This document shows positions 8,267 to 17,134 of a DNA stretch of 64,000 nt, one piece after another. The stretch is from Streptomyces sp. NBC_00358 (lineage in GTDB: Bacteria; Actinomycetota; Actinomycetes; Streptomycetales; Streptomycetaceae). Numbering within the stretch: position 1 is the first letter of the stretch; every line of letters begins with the position of its first letter. A model generated the notes under the pieces. The model worked only from the letters and a program-made list of their open reading frames with translations, did no database searches and was not told where the DNA came from. Made by a program: the position numbers and the translations under genes. The DNA is taken from the NCBI RefSeq assembly GCF_036099295.1, contig NZ_CP107976.1, positions 5,952,001-6,016,000 on the forward strand. The letters are read 5' to 3'.

Positions 8267-9727
8267 ATGGCCGTCGACTACACAGTGATCGTCGTCTATC
8301 TGGCCGGCATGCTGGCCATGGGCTGGTGGGGCATGCGCCGCGCCAAGTCCAAGAGCGACTTCCTCGTCGCGGGACGGCGGCTCGGGCCCGTCATGTACTC
8401 CGGCACCATGGCCGCCATCGTGCTGGGCGGCGCGTCCACCATCGGCGGTGTGGGCCTCGGCTACCAGTACGGGCTCTCCGGAGCCTGGATGGTCTTCACC
8501 ATCGGCCTCGGCCTGCTGGCGCTCAGCGTCTTCTTCTCCGCCCGCATCGCCCGACTGAAGGTCTACACCGTCTCCGAGATGCTCGACCTGCGCTACGGCG
8601 GCCGGGCCGGTCTCATCTCCGGTGTCGTCATGTGGGCGTACACCCTGATGCTCGCGGTCACCTCGACCATCGCGTACGCCACGATCTTCGACGTCCTCTT
8701 CGACATGAACCGGACGCTCGCGATCGTCCTCGGCGGCTCGATCGTCGTCGCGTACTCCACGCTCGGCGGCATGTGGTCGATCACCCTCACCGACATGGTG
8801 CAGTTCGTGGTCAAGACGATCGGCGTGCTGCTCCTGCTGCTGCCCATCGCGGTCGTCAAGGCCGGCGGGTTCGGCGCGATGAAGGCCAAGCTCCCCACCG
8901 AGTACTTCGACCCGCTGGGCATCGGCGGCGAGACGATCTTCACCTATGTGCTGATCTACACGTTCGGCATGCTGATCGGGCAGGACATCTGGCAGCGGGT
9001 GTTCACCGCGCGCGGTGACAGGACCGCCAAATGGGGCGGCACCGTCGCCGGTACCTACTGCCTGGTGTACGCCGTGGCCGGCGCCGTCATCGGCACCGCC
9101 GCCAAGGTCCTCTACCCGACGCTGCCCAGCGCCGACACCGCCTTCGCGACCATCGTCAAGGACGAACTCCCGGTCGGCGTGCGCGGACTGGTGCTCGCCG
9201 CGGCCCTCGCCGCCGTGATGTCCACCTCCTCCGGCGCCCTGATCGCCTGCGCCACCGTCGCCAACAACGACATCTGGTCGCGGCTGCGCGGCGCCGTGAA
9301 GCGTGACACCGAGGACCACGACGAGGTCAAGGGCAACCGCGTCTTCATCCTGGTCATGGGCATCGCCGTGATCTGCACGGCGATCGCGCTCAACAACGTC
9401 GTCGAGGCGCTGACCGTCGCCTACAACCTGCTCGTCGGCGGCTTGCTCGTGCCGATCCTCGGCGGTCTGCTGTGGAAGCGCGGCACCGCGCACGGCGCCC
9501 TCGCCTCCGTCGCCGTCGGCGGTGTCGCCGTCATCGGCCTGATGGCCGGCTACGGCATCCTCGCGAACGAGCCCGTCTACTACGGGCTCCTCCTCTCGCT
9601 GGCCGCGTACGTGATCGTCTCGCTGGCCACGCCGGCGACCGACGCCGCGGTGCTGGCCGCCTGGCGGGAGCGGCTCGCGGGCCGTGACGCCGAACCCCTG
9701 TCCGAACCGGTCCCGGTTCACCAGTAG
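8267..9727 (+). CDS. sodium:solute symporter family protein
   Basis: 486 residues with about 13 hydrophobic helices spanning almost the whole protein, the pattern of the SSS (LeuT-fold) family. The N-terminal segment after the first helix, RRAKSKSDFLVAGRRLGPVM, and the glycine-rich GGASTIGGVGLGYQYG are typical of the family. Na+-driven uptake across the cytoplasmic membrane is expected. A GAGGAG ribosome site precedes the ATG. It is the first gene of a putative operon with an agmatinase-family enzyme (63 bp downstream) and a ThDP enzyme, divergent from a PucR regulator, so the cargo may be a guanidino compound such as 4-guanidinobutyrate or agmatine. This substrate is inferred only from context. 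Confidence 0.9.
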   Translation: MAVDYTVIVVYLAGMLAMGWWGMRRAKSKSDFLVAGRRLGPVMYSGTMAAIVLGGASTIGGVGLGYQYGLSGAWMVFTIGLGLLALSVFFSARIARLKVYTVSEMLDLRYGGRAGLISGVVMWAYTLMLAVTSTIAYATIFDVLFDMNRTLAIVLGGSIVVAYSTLGGMWSITLTDMVQFVVKTIGVLLLLLPIAVVKAGGFGAMKAKLPTEYFDPLGIGGETIFTYVLIYTFGMLIGQDIWQRVFTARGDRTAKWGGTVAGTYCLVYAVAGAVIGTAAKVLYPTLPSADTAFATIVKDELPVGVRGLVLAAALAAVMSTSSGALIACATVANNDIWSRLRGAVKRDTEDHDEVKGNRVFILVMGIAVICTAIALNNVVEALTVAYNLLVGGLLVPILGGLLWKRGTAHGALASVAVGGVAVIGLMAGYGILANEPVYYGLLLSLAAYVIVSLATPATDAAVLAAWRERLAGRDAEPLSEPVPVHQ

Positions 9728-9790
9728 AGTCGTAGTACTTGTACTTAGTTGTACATACGCGACGAAGCGTAGGAAAGAAGGCAATACCCC
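9728..9790 (+). promoter_or_regulatory. AT-richer spacer with TTGTAC repeats upstream of the ureohydrolase gene
   Basis: The short spacer between symporter and agmatinase genes is unusually AT-rich for this genome and holds two TTGTAC copies inside GTACTTGTACTTAGTTGTAC, which contains the inverted GTACTTGTAC. It could be an internal operator or promoter. AGGAAAG lies about 20 nt upstream of the ATG. Confidence 0.35.
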
Positions 9791-10759
9791 ATGAGCAGCA
9801 ACGAGACGCCCCGCGGCCCCGTCGACTCGTCCCGCGTTCCGCGGTACGCCGGTCCCGCGACCTTCGCCCGGCTGCCGCGCCTCGACGAGGTCGGTACGAC
9901 CGATGTCGCCGTCGTCGGCGTGCCGTTCGACTCCGGCGTCTCGTACCGGCCGGGCGCCCGCTTCGGCGGCAACGCGATCCGCGAGGCGTCCCGGCTGCTG
10001 CGCCCCTACAACCCGGCGCAGGACGCCTCCCCGTTCGCCCTCGCGCAGGTCGCGGACGCCGGTGACATCGCGGCGAACCCGTTCAACATCAACGAGGCCG
10101 TGGAGACGGTGGAGGCCGCCGCCGACGAGCTGCTCGGCACCGGCGCCCGCCTGATGACCCTGGGCGGCGACCACACCATCGCGCTGCCGCTGCTGCGCTC
10201 CGTCGCCAAGAAGCACGGACCGGTCGCGCTGCTCCACTTCGACGCGCACCTCGACACCTGGGACACCTACTTCGGCGCCGAGTACACCCACGGCACCCCG
10301 TTCCGCCGCGCCGTCGAGGAGGGCATCCTCGACACCTCGGCGCTCTCCCACGTCGGCATCCGCGGCCCGCTGTACGGCAAGCAGGACCTCACCGACGACG
10401 AGAAGATGGGCTTCGGCATCGTCACCTCGGCGGACGTCTACCGCCGCGGCGCCGACGAGGTCGCCGACCAGCTCCGCCAGCGCATCGGGAACCGCCCGCT
10501 CTACATCTCCATCGACATCGACTGCCTCGACCCGGCGCACGCGCCCGGCACCGGCACTCCGGAGGCGGGCGGCATGACCTCCCGCGAGCTCCTGGAGATC
10601 CTGCGCGGACTGTCGTCCTGCAACCTGGTCTCGGCCGACGTCGTCGAGGTCGCCCCGGCCTACGACCACGCCGAGATCACCGCGGTGGCGGCGTCCCACA
10701 CCGCGTACGAACTGACCACCATCATGTCCCGCCAGATCGCGGAGGCCCGAAGCAAGTGA
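9791..10759 (+). CDS. speB: agmatinase / guanidinobutyrase family ureohydrolase
   Basis: 322 residues, the normal length for the arginase/agmatinase superfamily. All manganese-ligand motifs are present: GGDHTIALPLL, DAHLD (followed by TWDTYFG) and SIDIDCLDPAHAPGTGTPE. These enzymes release urea from a guanidino compound in the cytoplasm. The agmatinase label rests on family similarity; agmatinase, 4-guanidinobutyrase and guanidine hydrolase are not separable by these motifs. The next gene overlaps by four bases (GTGA) and encodes a ThDP decarboxylase-like enzyme, an arrangement that would suit a 2-ketoarginine to 4-guanidinobutyrate to GABA route. Spermidine synthesis genes are absent nearby, which weakens the polyamine interpretation. 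Confidence 0.9.
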   Translation: MSSNETPRGPVDSSRVPRYAGPATFARLPRLDEVGTTDVAVVGVPFDSGVSYRPGARFGGNAIREASRLLRPYNPAQDASPFALAQVADAGDIAANPFNINEAVETVEAAADELLGTGARLMTLGGDHTIALPLLRSVAKKHGPVALLHFDAHLDTWDTYFGAEYTHGTPFRRAVEEGILDTSALSHVGIRGPLYGKQDLTDDEKMGFGIVTSADVYRRGADEVADQLRQRIGNRPLYISIDIDCLDPAHAPGTGTPEAGGMTSRELLEILRGLSSCNLVSADVVEVAPAYDHAEITAVAASHTAYELTTIMSRQIAEARSK

Positions 10760-12441
10760 CCCACGACCACGACCTGGTTCTCCGCCCGTCGGCGGCACAG
10801 ACGGAGGCCGCGCTCAACCCGCCCCCCGGCCGCAACGGCGGAGACCTGGTCGTGGAGACCCTCTCCGGGCTCGGCGCGACGACCGTCTTCGGACTGCCGG
10901 GCCAGCACGCGCTCGGCATGTTCGACGCGCTGCGCCGCTCGTCCCTCCAGTACGTCGGCCTGCGCGTCGAGAACAACGCCGCCTTCGCGGCGGACGCCTA
11001 CGGCCGGATCACCGGTGAGGCCGCGCCGCTGCTGCTCTCCACCGGTCCCGGGGCGCTGACCTCGCTCGCCGCGCTCCAGGAGGCACGGGCCGCCTCGGCG
11101 CCCGTCCTCGCGATCAGCAGCCAGATCCCGACCGCGGGACTCGGCGGCGGACGCCACGGCTATCTGCACGAACTCCCGGACCAGCAGGCCTCGTTCCGGG
11201 GCGTGGTGAAGTCGGTCCACACGGTCCGTACGCAGTCCCAGATCCCCTCCGCCATCGCGGCGGCCTGGGAGTCGGCGCTGACCGCCCCGCACGGGCCGGT
11301 GTGGGTGGAGATCCCGCAGGACGTCCTCCTCGCCGAGACGGGCCTGCCGGTGGTGACGCCGATGGACGCGACCCCCGAGGACGTCGTCCCGCGCCCCGAA
11401 CTGACCGCGCTGGCCGCCCACTTGCTGTCCTCCGCGGCCCGTCCCGCGATCATCGCGGGCGGCGGTGTCGTCCGGGCGGACGCGTCCGGCAAGCTGCGCG
11501 CGCTCGCCGAGAAGCTGAACGCGCCGGTCGTCACCACCTTCGGCGGCAAGGGCGCATTCCCCTGGGAGCACCCGCTCTCCCTCCAGTCCTGGCTGGAGGA
11601 CCGGCACACGACCGACTTCCTGGAGGACGCCGACGTCCTGCTGGTGGTGGGCTCGGGCCTTGGTGAACTCTCCTCGAACTACCACACGTTCAAGCCCCGC
11701 GGCCGGGTGGTCCAGATCGAGGCCGACCTCGGCAAGCTGGAGTCCAACCACCCGGCGCTGGGCATCCACGCGGACGCCCGCCTCGCGCTGTCCGCGCTCC
11801 TGGAGACCGTGGAGGAACGCCCCGACCCGGCCGCTCCCGAGCGCGTGAGCACGGTGCTGGCCCGGGTGGCGGAGCGCATCGCCGCCCAGGAACTCACCCT
11901 GGAGCAGGACGTGCTGGCGTCCGTCCGGCGGGCCCTGCCGTCCACGTCGCCGTCCTTCTGGGACATGACGATCCTGGCGTACTGGGCGTGGTCGGCCTTC
12001 GACCCGCGCGGCGCCAACACCATGCACTCCGCCCAGGGCGCCGGCGGCCTCGGCTACGGCTTCCCGGCTGCGCTGGGCGCGGCGGCGGCCGACCCCTCCC
12101 GCCCGGTCCTCGCGGTCTCCGGCGACGGCGGCGCGCTGTACTCCATCGCCGAGCTGGCCACGGCGAAGCAGTGCGGTCTCCCGGTCACCTGGCTCATCGT
12201 CGACGACGGCGGCTACGGCATCCTGCGCGAGTACATGACCGGCGCCTTCGGTCAGGCGACCGCCACGGAGCTGTCCCGGCCGGACTACGTGGCCCTCGCC
12301 GAGTCCTTCGGGGTGCCGGGCACCCTCACCAGCCCCGAGACGCTGGAGGAGGACCTGGCCAAGGCCCTGGCGGCTCCCGGCCCCTCGGTGGTCGTCCTCC
12401 CGGCGGTGCTGCGGATGTTCGCGCCGACCCACCTGGACTGA
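10756..12441 (+). CDS. thiamine diphosphate-dependent enzyme, acetolactate-synthase-like (possible 2-ketoarginine decarboxylase)
   Basis: 561 residues from a GTG that overlaps the preceding TGA. Domain order is that of ThDP decarboxylases: PYR domain (FGLPGQHALGMFDAL; the Glu in LRVENNAAFAADAYGR is the cofactor-activating glutamate), central domain (GGGVVRADASGKL, FGGKGAFPWEHPL) and PP domain with GDGGALYSIAELATAKQC and its Asp. It resembles acetolactate synthase, yet lies in an operon with a ureohydrolase rather than with an ilvN regulatory subunit. Length and context fit AruI, the Pseudomonas 2-ketoarginine decarboxylase (about 560 residues), giving 4-guanidinobutyraldehyde. That function is inference; benzoylformate- or oxalyl-CoA-type activity cannot be excluded. 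Confidence 0.85.
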   Translation: MTHDHDLVLRPSAAQTEAALNPPPGRNGGDLVVETLSGLGATTVFGLPGQHALGMFDALRRSSLQYVGLRVENNAAFAADAYGRITGEAAPLLLSTGPGALTSLAALQEARAASAPVLAISSQIPTAGLGGGRHGYLHELPDQQASFRGVVKSVHTVRTQSQIPSAIAAAWESALTAPHGPVWVEIPQDVLLAETGLPVVTPMDATPEDVVPRPELTALAAHLLSSAARPAIIAGGGVVRADASGKLRALAEKLNAPVVTTFGGKGAFPWEHPLSLQSWLEDRHTTDFLEDADVLLVVGSGLGELSSNYHTFKPRGRVVQIEADLGKLESNHPALGIHADARLALSALLETVEERPDPAAPERVSTVLARVAERIAAQELTLEQDVLASVRRALPSTSPSFWDMTILAYWAWSAFDPRGANTMHSAQGAGGLGYGFPAALGAAAADPSRPVLAVSGDGGALYSIAELATAKQCGLPVTWLIVDDGGYGILREYMTGAFGQATATELSRPDYVALAESFGVPGTLTSPETLEEDLAKALAAPGPSVVVLPAVLRMFAPTHLD

Positions 12442-12446
12442 GCGCC

Positions 12447-12484
12447 CGGCCCGGGACACCCCACGGGGGTGGGGTCCCGGGCCG
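12447..12484. terminator. bidirectional GC hairpin
   Basis: A long inverted repeat (arms beginning CGGCCCGGGAC and ending GTCCCGGGCCG, with a second paired block ACCCCAC/GTGGGGT) sits between two convergent genes. No U-tract, as is usual in Streptomyces. Confidence 0.65.
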
Positions 12485-12493
12485 GCCCCTCGA

Positions 12494-13297
12494 CTACCAG
12501 ATCGCGTCGACCCATTCCGGGTGGTCGATGAACGGGTTGCGGTTGTGCTGGTAGGTGTCGTAGATGACCTGGTTGCGCTTCTCCTCGAAGGCGCTCGGCG
12601 GGTCCTCGTCGTTCCACTCCTTGAGCACGGACAGCTTGCCGATGTACGGGGCGCTGCCGTTGTTGACCTTCTCGTCGGGCTCCAGGTTCGCGAAGCCGTC
12701 GTCGCCCTCGTAGCGGACCGCCATGTAGAGGATCATGCGGGCCACGTCGCCCTTGTCGGCGTCGCGCGGCTCGAAGGAGTCCGAGTCGACCTTGCTGCCG
12801 CCCCCGTTGGTGACCGCGCTGCCGCCGTTGTCGAAGTCCAGGTTGCCCCGGATGCTGTTGACCTGGACGTCCGCGGGGCGCAGATGGTGCAGGTCGGTGC
12901 CGGGACCGGTCACCTCGCCGAAGTCGCCGTGCGACTTGGCCCAGGTGTGCTCGCGGTTCCAGTCGCCGACGTCGCCGCCGTTGAGGGACTTGGCGCGCGA
13001 GACTCCGCTGTACAGCAGGATCACGTTGCTGCTGTTGTTCGGGTCCTGGTCGGTGGCCTTCAGCGCGTCCCAGACCGCGGAGTACGAGATCTTGGTCTGG
13101 CTGCTGATGATGGTGTGCAGCGAGGCCTTCAGGGTCGTGCCGGTCTTGCCGATCGCGTTCTTGTAGTACGTGCTGTCGTACGCGGTCGTGGTGGCGCTCG
13201 CGGGGGTCGCGGTCATGGCCGGCAGGGTGAGGCCGACGAGAACCACGGAGGTACTCAGCGCCAGGGTCTTCCAGCGGCGAATGTGCGTGGCGGGCAT
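12494..13297 (-). CDS. secreted endonuclease I (NucM-type)
   Basis: 267 residues. A Sec signal peptide covers about residues 1-35 (basic MPATHIRRWK, hydrophobic core, ATPASA cleavage region). The mature part is a His-Me finger endonuclease I domain with WNREHTWAKSHGDFG, DLHHLRPADVQVNSIRGNLDF and the late NRNPFIDHPEWVDAIW motif, as in periplasmic or extracellular EndA/NucM enzymes. It would degrade DNA non-specifically outside the cell, probably with Mg2+, for nutrient recovery. It is convergent with the ThDP gene and follows the GT39 gene on the minus strand after a strong hairpin, so it has its own promoter. Confidence 0.92.
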   Translation of the reverse strand: MPATHIRRWKTLALSTSVVLVGLTLPAMTATPASATTTAYDSTYYKNAIGKTGTTLKASLHTIISSQTKISYSAVWDALKATDQDPNNSSNVILLYSGVSRAKSLNGGDVGDWNREHTWAKSHGDFGEVTGPGTDLHHLRPADVQVNSIRGNLDFDNGGSAVTNGGGSKVDSDSFEPRDADKGDVARMILYMAVRYEGDDGFANLEPDEKVNNGSAPYIGKLSVLKEWNDEDPPSAFEEKRNQVIYDTYQHNRNPFIDHPEWVDAIW

Positions 13298-13460
13298 CGT
13301 GGGGTGTCCGTTCTACGCGGGTTGAATGGAGCGGATAACCGGGAGCGTGACATGGACATGAAGTGCATGGGGTTAATACGAGGTGTCGGTTCTGTGTATG
13401 GATTCAACAACTGGGGCGGGGTGCGCGAGACAGGACAGAACGGGTGTCACGGCACCGGGG

Positions 13461-13492
13461 GCGGCCCCTGACCTGGTGTGGTCAGGGGCCGC
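13461..13492. terminator. terminator hairpin after the GT39 gene
   Basis: GCGGCCCCTGACC and GGTCAGGGGCCGC form a perfect 13-bp stem around TGGTGT, 20 bp beyond the GT39 stop codon in the direction of its transcription. Confidence 0.7.
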
Positions 13493-13512
13493 GTCGAGTG
13501 CCGGGCGTGCGG

Positions 13513-15939
13513 TCAGCCGAGATCGGACGGGTCGAGCCGGTAGAGCGTCGAGGCCGACTGGCCGCTGCTCTGCGCGCCGGACCCGGACCCGGAGTCGGAG
13601 CCGGTCCCGGACGTGGAGTTGGAGCCGGAGCCGGACGTGGAGCCCGAACCGGAGCCGGAGTTGGAGCCGGAACCCGAGTTGCCGTCGGTGGTGGACCCGG
13701 ACTTCGAAGTGGAGCCGGCGGACGCTGACTTGTCGTACGCGCTCGCCTTCACGGCCGTGCCGTTCTTCTCCACCCACGCGGTGATCTGCGAGCTGAGCGT
13801 GTTGTTCCCGCCCATCCCGCCGCCGCCCATGCCGCCGCCGAGCTGGAGGTAGTGCAACTCGCCCTTGCGTACGAGTTCCTTGAGCTTGGCGAGGGTCATG
13901 GCCTTGTCGGAACCGGTGAAGCCGAACATGGAGATGACGGGCTTGCCGGTGCTCACGATCAGCTGTGCCGCGCCCTGTGAATTGGACTCGGCCAGCAGCC
14001 ACTTGGCGCCGTCCTGGTGCTTCTCCAGATAGGAGACCAGGGCGCTGCTGGTGGTACCGCCCATGCCGCCACCGCCCATGCCACCGGCTCCGCCCGCGCC
14101 GCCCGGCTGGTCCCCGGTGCCGCCCGGTGCGCTGCCGTTCCCGCCCTGCGCCTGGTCGCCGCCGGGGAACCCGCCGTTCCCGCCGCCCTGTTGGGCCGTG
14201 TCCTGGCCGCCGGCGGGGAAACCGCCCTGGGGCGGCTCGCCGTTCCCGCCGGGTGCCTGGCCGCCGCCGGGGAAGCCCCCGGCCTGCCCGCCCGCCTCGG
14301 CGTTCGGACCACCCTGCCGGGTGCCGCCGAAGCCGCCCCGGCCGCCGCCGGGACCGCCGCCGAAGCCGCCGCTGCCGGTGGACGGCCCCGCAGTCGGGTT
14401 GGTGCCGCCCATACCGCCGCCACCGGGGCCGCCACCGGCCGACGCGGGCTCCGCGACGGCGTACGCCGCCGGACCGGCGAGGGCCGCCACGACCGCCGCG
14501 GCCACGGACGCGGTGAACAGCCGGGCCCGGTTGGCGGAGCCGACTCGGGCCCGGTCGCCGGAGCGGAAGACGATCAGGCCGGCGATGGCCAGTGCCATGA
14601 CCACCGCGAGAGCGGGCCACAGCCAGCCGTTCCAGTCGGCTGCCCGGCGCAGCAGGACGACCGCCCAGATCGCGGTGACCGCGAGGCCGGCGGGCAGCAC
14701 CCACACCCAGCGGGTGTCCTGGCCGCGGAAGGCGCGCAGCAGCAGGACCCCGCCCCCGCCGGCCAGGGCCGCGATACCGGGAGCGAGCGCGGTCGTGTAG
14801 TAGGGGTGCATGGTGCCCTCGGCCATGCTGAACGTCAGATAGTGCAGGACCGTCCAGCCGCCCCACAGCACCAGCGCGGCGCGCGTCGGATCGGTGCGCG
14901 GCGCCCGTCCGCACAGCACCAGGCCGCCCACGAGGGCGATACCCGCGAACGGCAGCAGCCAGGAGATCTGGCCGCCGAGGATGTCGTTGAACATCCGGCC
15001 GAGGCCCGCGGTACCGGCGAAGGTGCCGCCTCCGCCACCCCCGCCGCCTCCGCCGTTGCCCTCGCCGCCCAGCACCCGGCCCAGGCCGTTGTACCCCATG
15101 ATCAGGTCCCAGGCGGAGCCGTCCGTGGAGCCCCCGATGTACGGGCGGTCGCCGGCCGGTACGAGTGAGACGGCGGCCGCCCACCAGAAGCTCGCGACGG
15201 CCAGCGCCACGGTGGCGAGCAGCAGGTCGCGGACCTTCCTCGCCCAGCCGGTCCGGGAGGCGTACACGTACACGGCCAGGACGGCGGGCAGGGCGATGTA
15301 GGCCTGGAGCATCTTGGTGTTGAAGGCCAGCCCGAAGCACACCGCCGCGCCGAGCAGCGGCAGCAGTCTGCCGTCCCGGGTGGCCCGCAGGCCCAGCGCC
15401 GCGCCCGCGACCATCAGCAGGACGAGGGTCGTGTCCGGGTTGTTGTCGCGGTTGATGGCGACGGTGATCGGGGTCAGGGCTAGGACGAGCGCGGCGACGG
15501 CGGCGGCCGCGTGTCCGAAGTACCGCTTCACGCTCGCGTGCAGGATCCAGATCGTGCCGAGGGCGGCGGCGACCATGGGGGCCATCATCTGCCAGGTGCC
15601 GAAGCCGAAGACCCGGCAGGACAGACTCATGATCATGAGCGCGAACGGCGGCTTGTCGACGGTGATGAAGTTGCCCGCGTCCAGCGAGCCGAAGAACCAG
15701 GCCTTCCAGCTCTGCGTGCCGCTGAGTACCGCGGCGCTGTAGAAGCTGTTGAGGCTGGAGGCCGACAGGTTCCAGGAGTACAGGACCGCGGCCAGTACGA
15801 GGATCGCCAGCAGCACGGGCAGCGACCAGCGGGGTGTGGCCGGCGCCGTCTCCGCGGGCCCGGCCGGCGAGGGAACCGGCGGCGGGGCGGGGGGAGTCGT
15901 GGGGGCGTCGGGGGATGGGTCAGTGGCAGACGTCACCAT
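13513..15939 (-). CDS. GT39/ArnT-like membrane glycosyltransferase with Gly- and Ser-rich C-terminal region
   Basis: 808 residues from the ATG at 15939 (CAGGG a few bases upstream); the open frame continues upstream only through repeats. A Pro/Thr-rich cytoplasmic N-terminus is followed by about 12 membrane helices. The first extracytoplasmic loop carries NFITVDKPPFALMIMSL, with the Asp expected for GT-C enzymes, then RDNNPDTTLVLL. Two low-complexity glycine regions occur: a poly-Gly loop (nucleotides ~15030-15055) and a long GGGMGG/NGG-rich segment (~14040-14440). A folded ~100-residue extracytoplasmic domain follows, and the protein ends in a Ser/Gly/Thr tail. It probably transfers a sugar from a polyprenyl phosphate to a cell-surface acceptor; donor and acceptor are unknown. 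Confidence 0.88.
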   Translation of the reverse strand: MVTSATDPSPDAPTTPPAPPPVPSPAGPAETAPATPRWSLPVLLAILVLAAVLYSWNLSASSLNSFYSAAVLSGTQSWKAWFFGSLDAGNFITVDKPPFALMIMSLSCRVFGFGTWQMMAPMVAAALGTIWILHASVKRYFGHAAAAVAALVLALTPITVAINRDNNPDTTLVLLMVAGAALGLRATRDGRLLPLLGAAVCFGLAFNTKMLQAYIALPAVLAVYVYASRTGWARKVRDLLLATVALAVASFWWAAAVSLVPAGDRPYIGGSTDGSAWDLIMGYNGLGRVLGGEGNGGGGGGGGGGTFAGTAGLGRMFNDILGGQISWLLPFAGIALVGGLVLCGRAPRTDPTRAALVLWGGWTVLHYLTFSMAEGTMHPYYTTALAPGIAALAGGGGVLLLRAFRGQDTRWVWVLPAGLAVTAIWAVVLLRRAADWNGWLWPALAVVMALAIAGLIVFRSGDRARVGSANRARLFTASVAAAVVAALAGPAAYAVAEPASAGGGPGGGGMGGTNPTAGPSTGSGGFGGGPGGGRGGFGGTRQGGPNAEAGGQAGGFPGGGQAPGGNGEPPQGGFPAGGQDTAQQGGGNGGFPGGDQAQGGNGSAPGGTGDQPGGAGGAGGMGGGGMGGTTSSALVSYLEKHQDGAKWLLAESNSQGAAQLIVSTGKPVISMFGFTGSDKAMTLAKLKELVRKGELHYLQLGGGMGGGGMGGNNTLSSQITAWVEKNGTAVKASAYDKSASAGSTSKSGSTTDGNSGSGSNSGSGSGSTSGSGSNSTSGTGSDSGSGSGAQSSGQSASTLYRLDPSDLG

Positions 15940-16012
15940 CGCACCCTGACGCGACCCGATGGGTACGGACTGTGCCCCACCTGGGGACAACCTGTGCATC
16001 CAGCCCCTCCCC

Positions 16013-16290
16013 GGGCCTGCCTCCCCGGGCCTGCCCCTCCGGGCCTGCCTCCCCGGGCCTGCCTCCCTGGGCCCGCCTTCCCGGGCCTGCCCCTCCGGGC
16101 CTGCCCCTCCGGGCCTGCCTCCCTGGGCCTGCCTTCCCGGGCCTGCCCCTCCGGGCCTGCCTCCCTGGGCCTGCCTTCCCGGGCCTGCCCCTCCGGGCCT
16201 GCCTTCCCGGGCCTGCCTTCCCGGGCCTGCCTTCCCGGGCCTGCCTTCCCGGGCCTGCCTTCCCGGGCCTGCCCCTCCGGGCCCGCCCCA
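16013..16290. repeat. 14-bp tandem repeat, about 20 copies
   Basis: The unit GGGCCTGCCTTCCC (with CCTCCCC, CCCTCC and CCTCCCT variants at the end) recurs at an exact 14-bp spacing from the GGG at 16013 to the GGG at 16279, i.e. 19 full steps plus a terminal partial copy. Variation is mainly in the last six bases, and neighbouring copies share variants in blocks of two to three, as expected from slippage or unequal exchange. Confidence 0.9.
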
Positions 16291-16433
16291 CCTGGGCCCG
16301 CGTGCCGCGGTGCTCCCCCCGGCCCTGCATGCCGAGGTACTCCGTGGCTCGGGCCTGTGTGCCGGGGCCCTGCGTGCTGCGGCCCTGCGCCCCGGCCCTG
16401 CGCGCCACGGGCCTGTGTGCCGCGCTTCTCCGC

Positions 16434-16620
16434 GCCCGGGGCTTGCCCACCTCGGGCCGCGCGCCGCGGTGCTCCGCGCCCGGGGCTTGCTCACCTCGGG
16501 CCGCGTGCCGCGCTTCTCCGCGCCCGGGGCTTGCTCACCTCGGGCCGCGTGCCGCGCTCCTCCGCGCCCGGGGCTTGCCCACCTCGGGCCGCGTGCCACG
16601 GTGCTCCGCGCCCCGGGCCT
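16434..16620. repeat. 44-bp tandem repeat, four copies plus a partial one
   Basis: A 44-bp unit containing CGCGCCCGGGGCTTG and CACCTCGGGCCGCG starts equivalent positions at 16441, 16485, 16529 and 16573 (GCTTGC anchor). Copies differ at only a few positions. Confidence 0.88.
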
Positions 16621-17134
16621 CGGCGCCTCGGGCCTGTGGGCCGGGGTCGGTGTGTCCCGGGCCTCGGCGTTCCGCGTCCGCGCGCCCGCACCTCCGCGCT
16701 CCGGGCCTCCGCGTTCGAGTGACACCTCCGTGTCCCGGGACGGCGTGCCCCCGGCACCCCCGCCCGGGGTTTCGTGCCCCAGGCACCCCGCCCGGGTTTC
16801 GTGCCTCCGGCCCGCGCGTCCCGGGCTTGCGGGCCACGGGCCCCTGGGCAGGTCCGCGCACCTCAGGCTCCCCCGCCTCCGGCCCGAGCACCCGGGCCTG
16901 CCTCGATCGCCCCGCGCCCCGGCCCCGGCCCCACGCCCCGGCCCCGGGCCTCAGGCCCAGGGGTTCGGCGCCCCCGAGGGCTCCCCGCTCCGGGCTCGCG
17001 GGGCCTCATCCGGGGCTCACGCTCGAACTTTCGTCCGCAGAACACCCGTACAACCATCGGGGTTCTTTGCGAGTCATCAGAGAGCGCGCGCCCATGGGCG
17101 CGTTCGTATCGCTTCAAGGGGATGGGAAGCTTCC

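Larger units (their letters stand above)
15940..17134. other. 1.2 kb non-coding block dominated by degenerate tandem repeats
   Basis: The gap between the GT39 start and the serine hydrolase start has very high GC and strongly C-biased plus-strand composition. Open frames exist in all frames on both strands because stops are rare, but repeat periods of 14 and 44 bp are not multiples of three, so repeat expansion would shift frame. No domain or plausible gene is visible. Only the last ~110 bp look like ordinary promoter/leader sequence for the serine hydrolase. Confidence 0.75.

Noticed and set aside
7223..10798. 1191-codon minus-strand open frame
   Set aside because: Runs antisense to the symporter and ureohydrolase and out of frame with PucR; composition is shadow-like (Val/Gly/Asp/Arg-rich).
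16013..16290. CRISPR array
   Set aside because: Units are contiguous 14-mers without spacers, and no cas genes are in the window.
13513..16725. 1070-codon version of the GT39 protein with a long repetitive N-terminus
   Set aside because: The extra 262 residues are translated tandem repeats. The ATG at 15939 gives a normal GT39 N-terminus.
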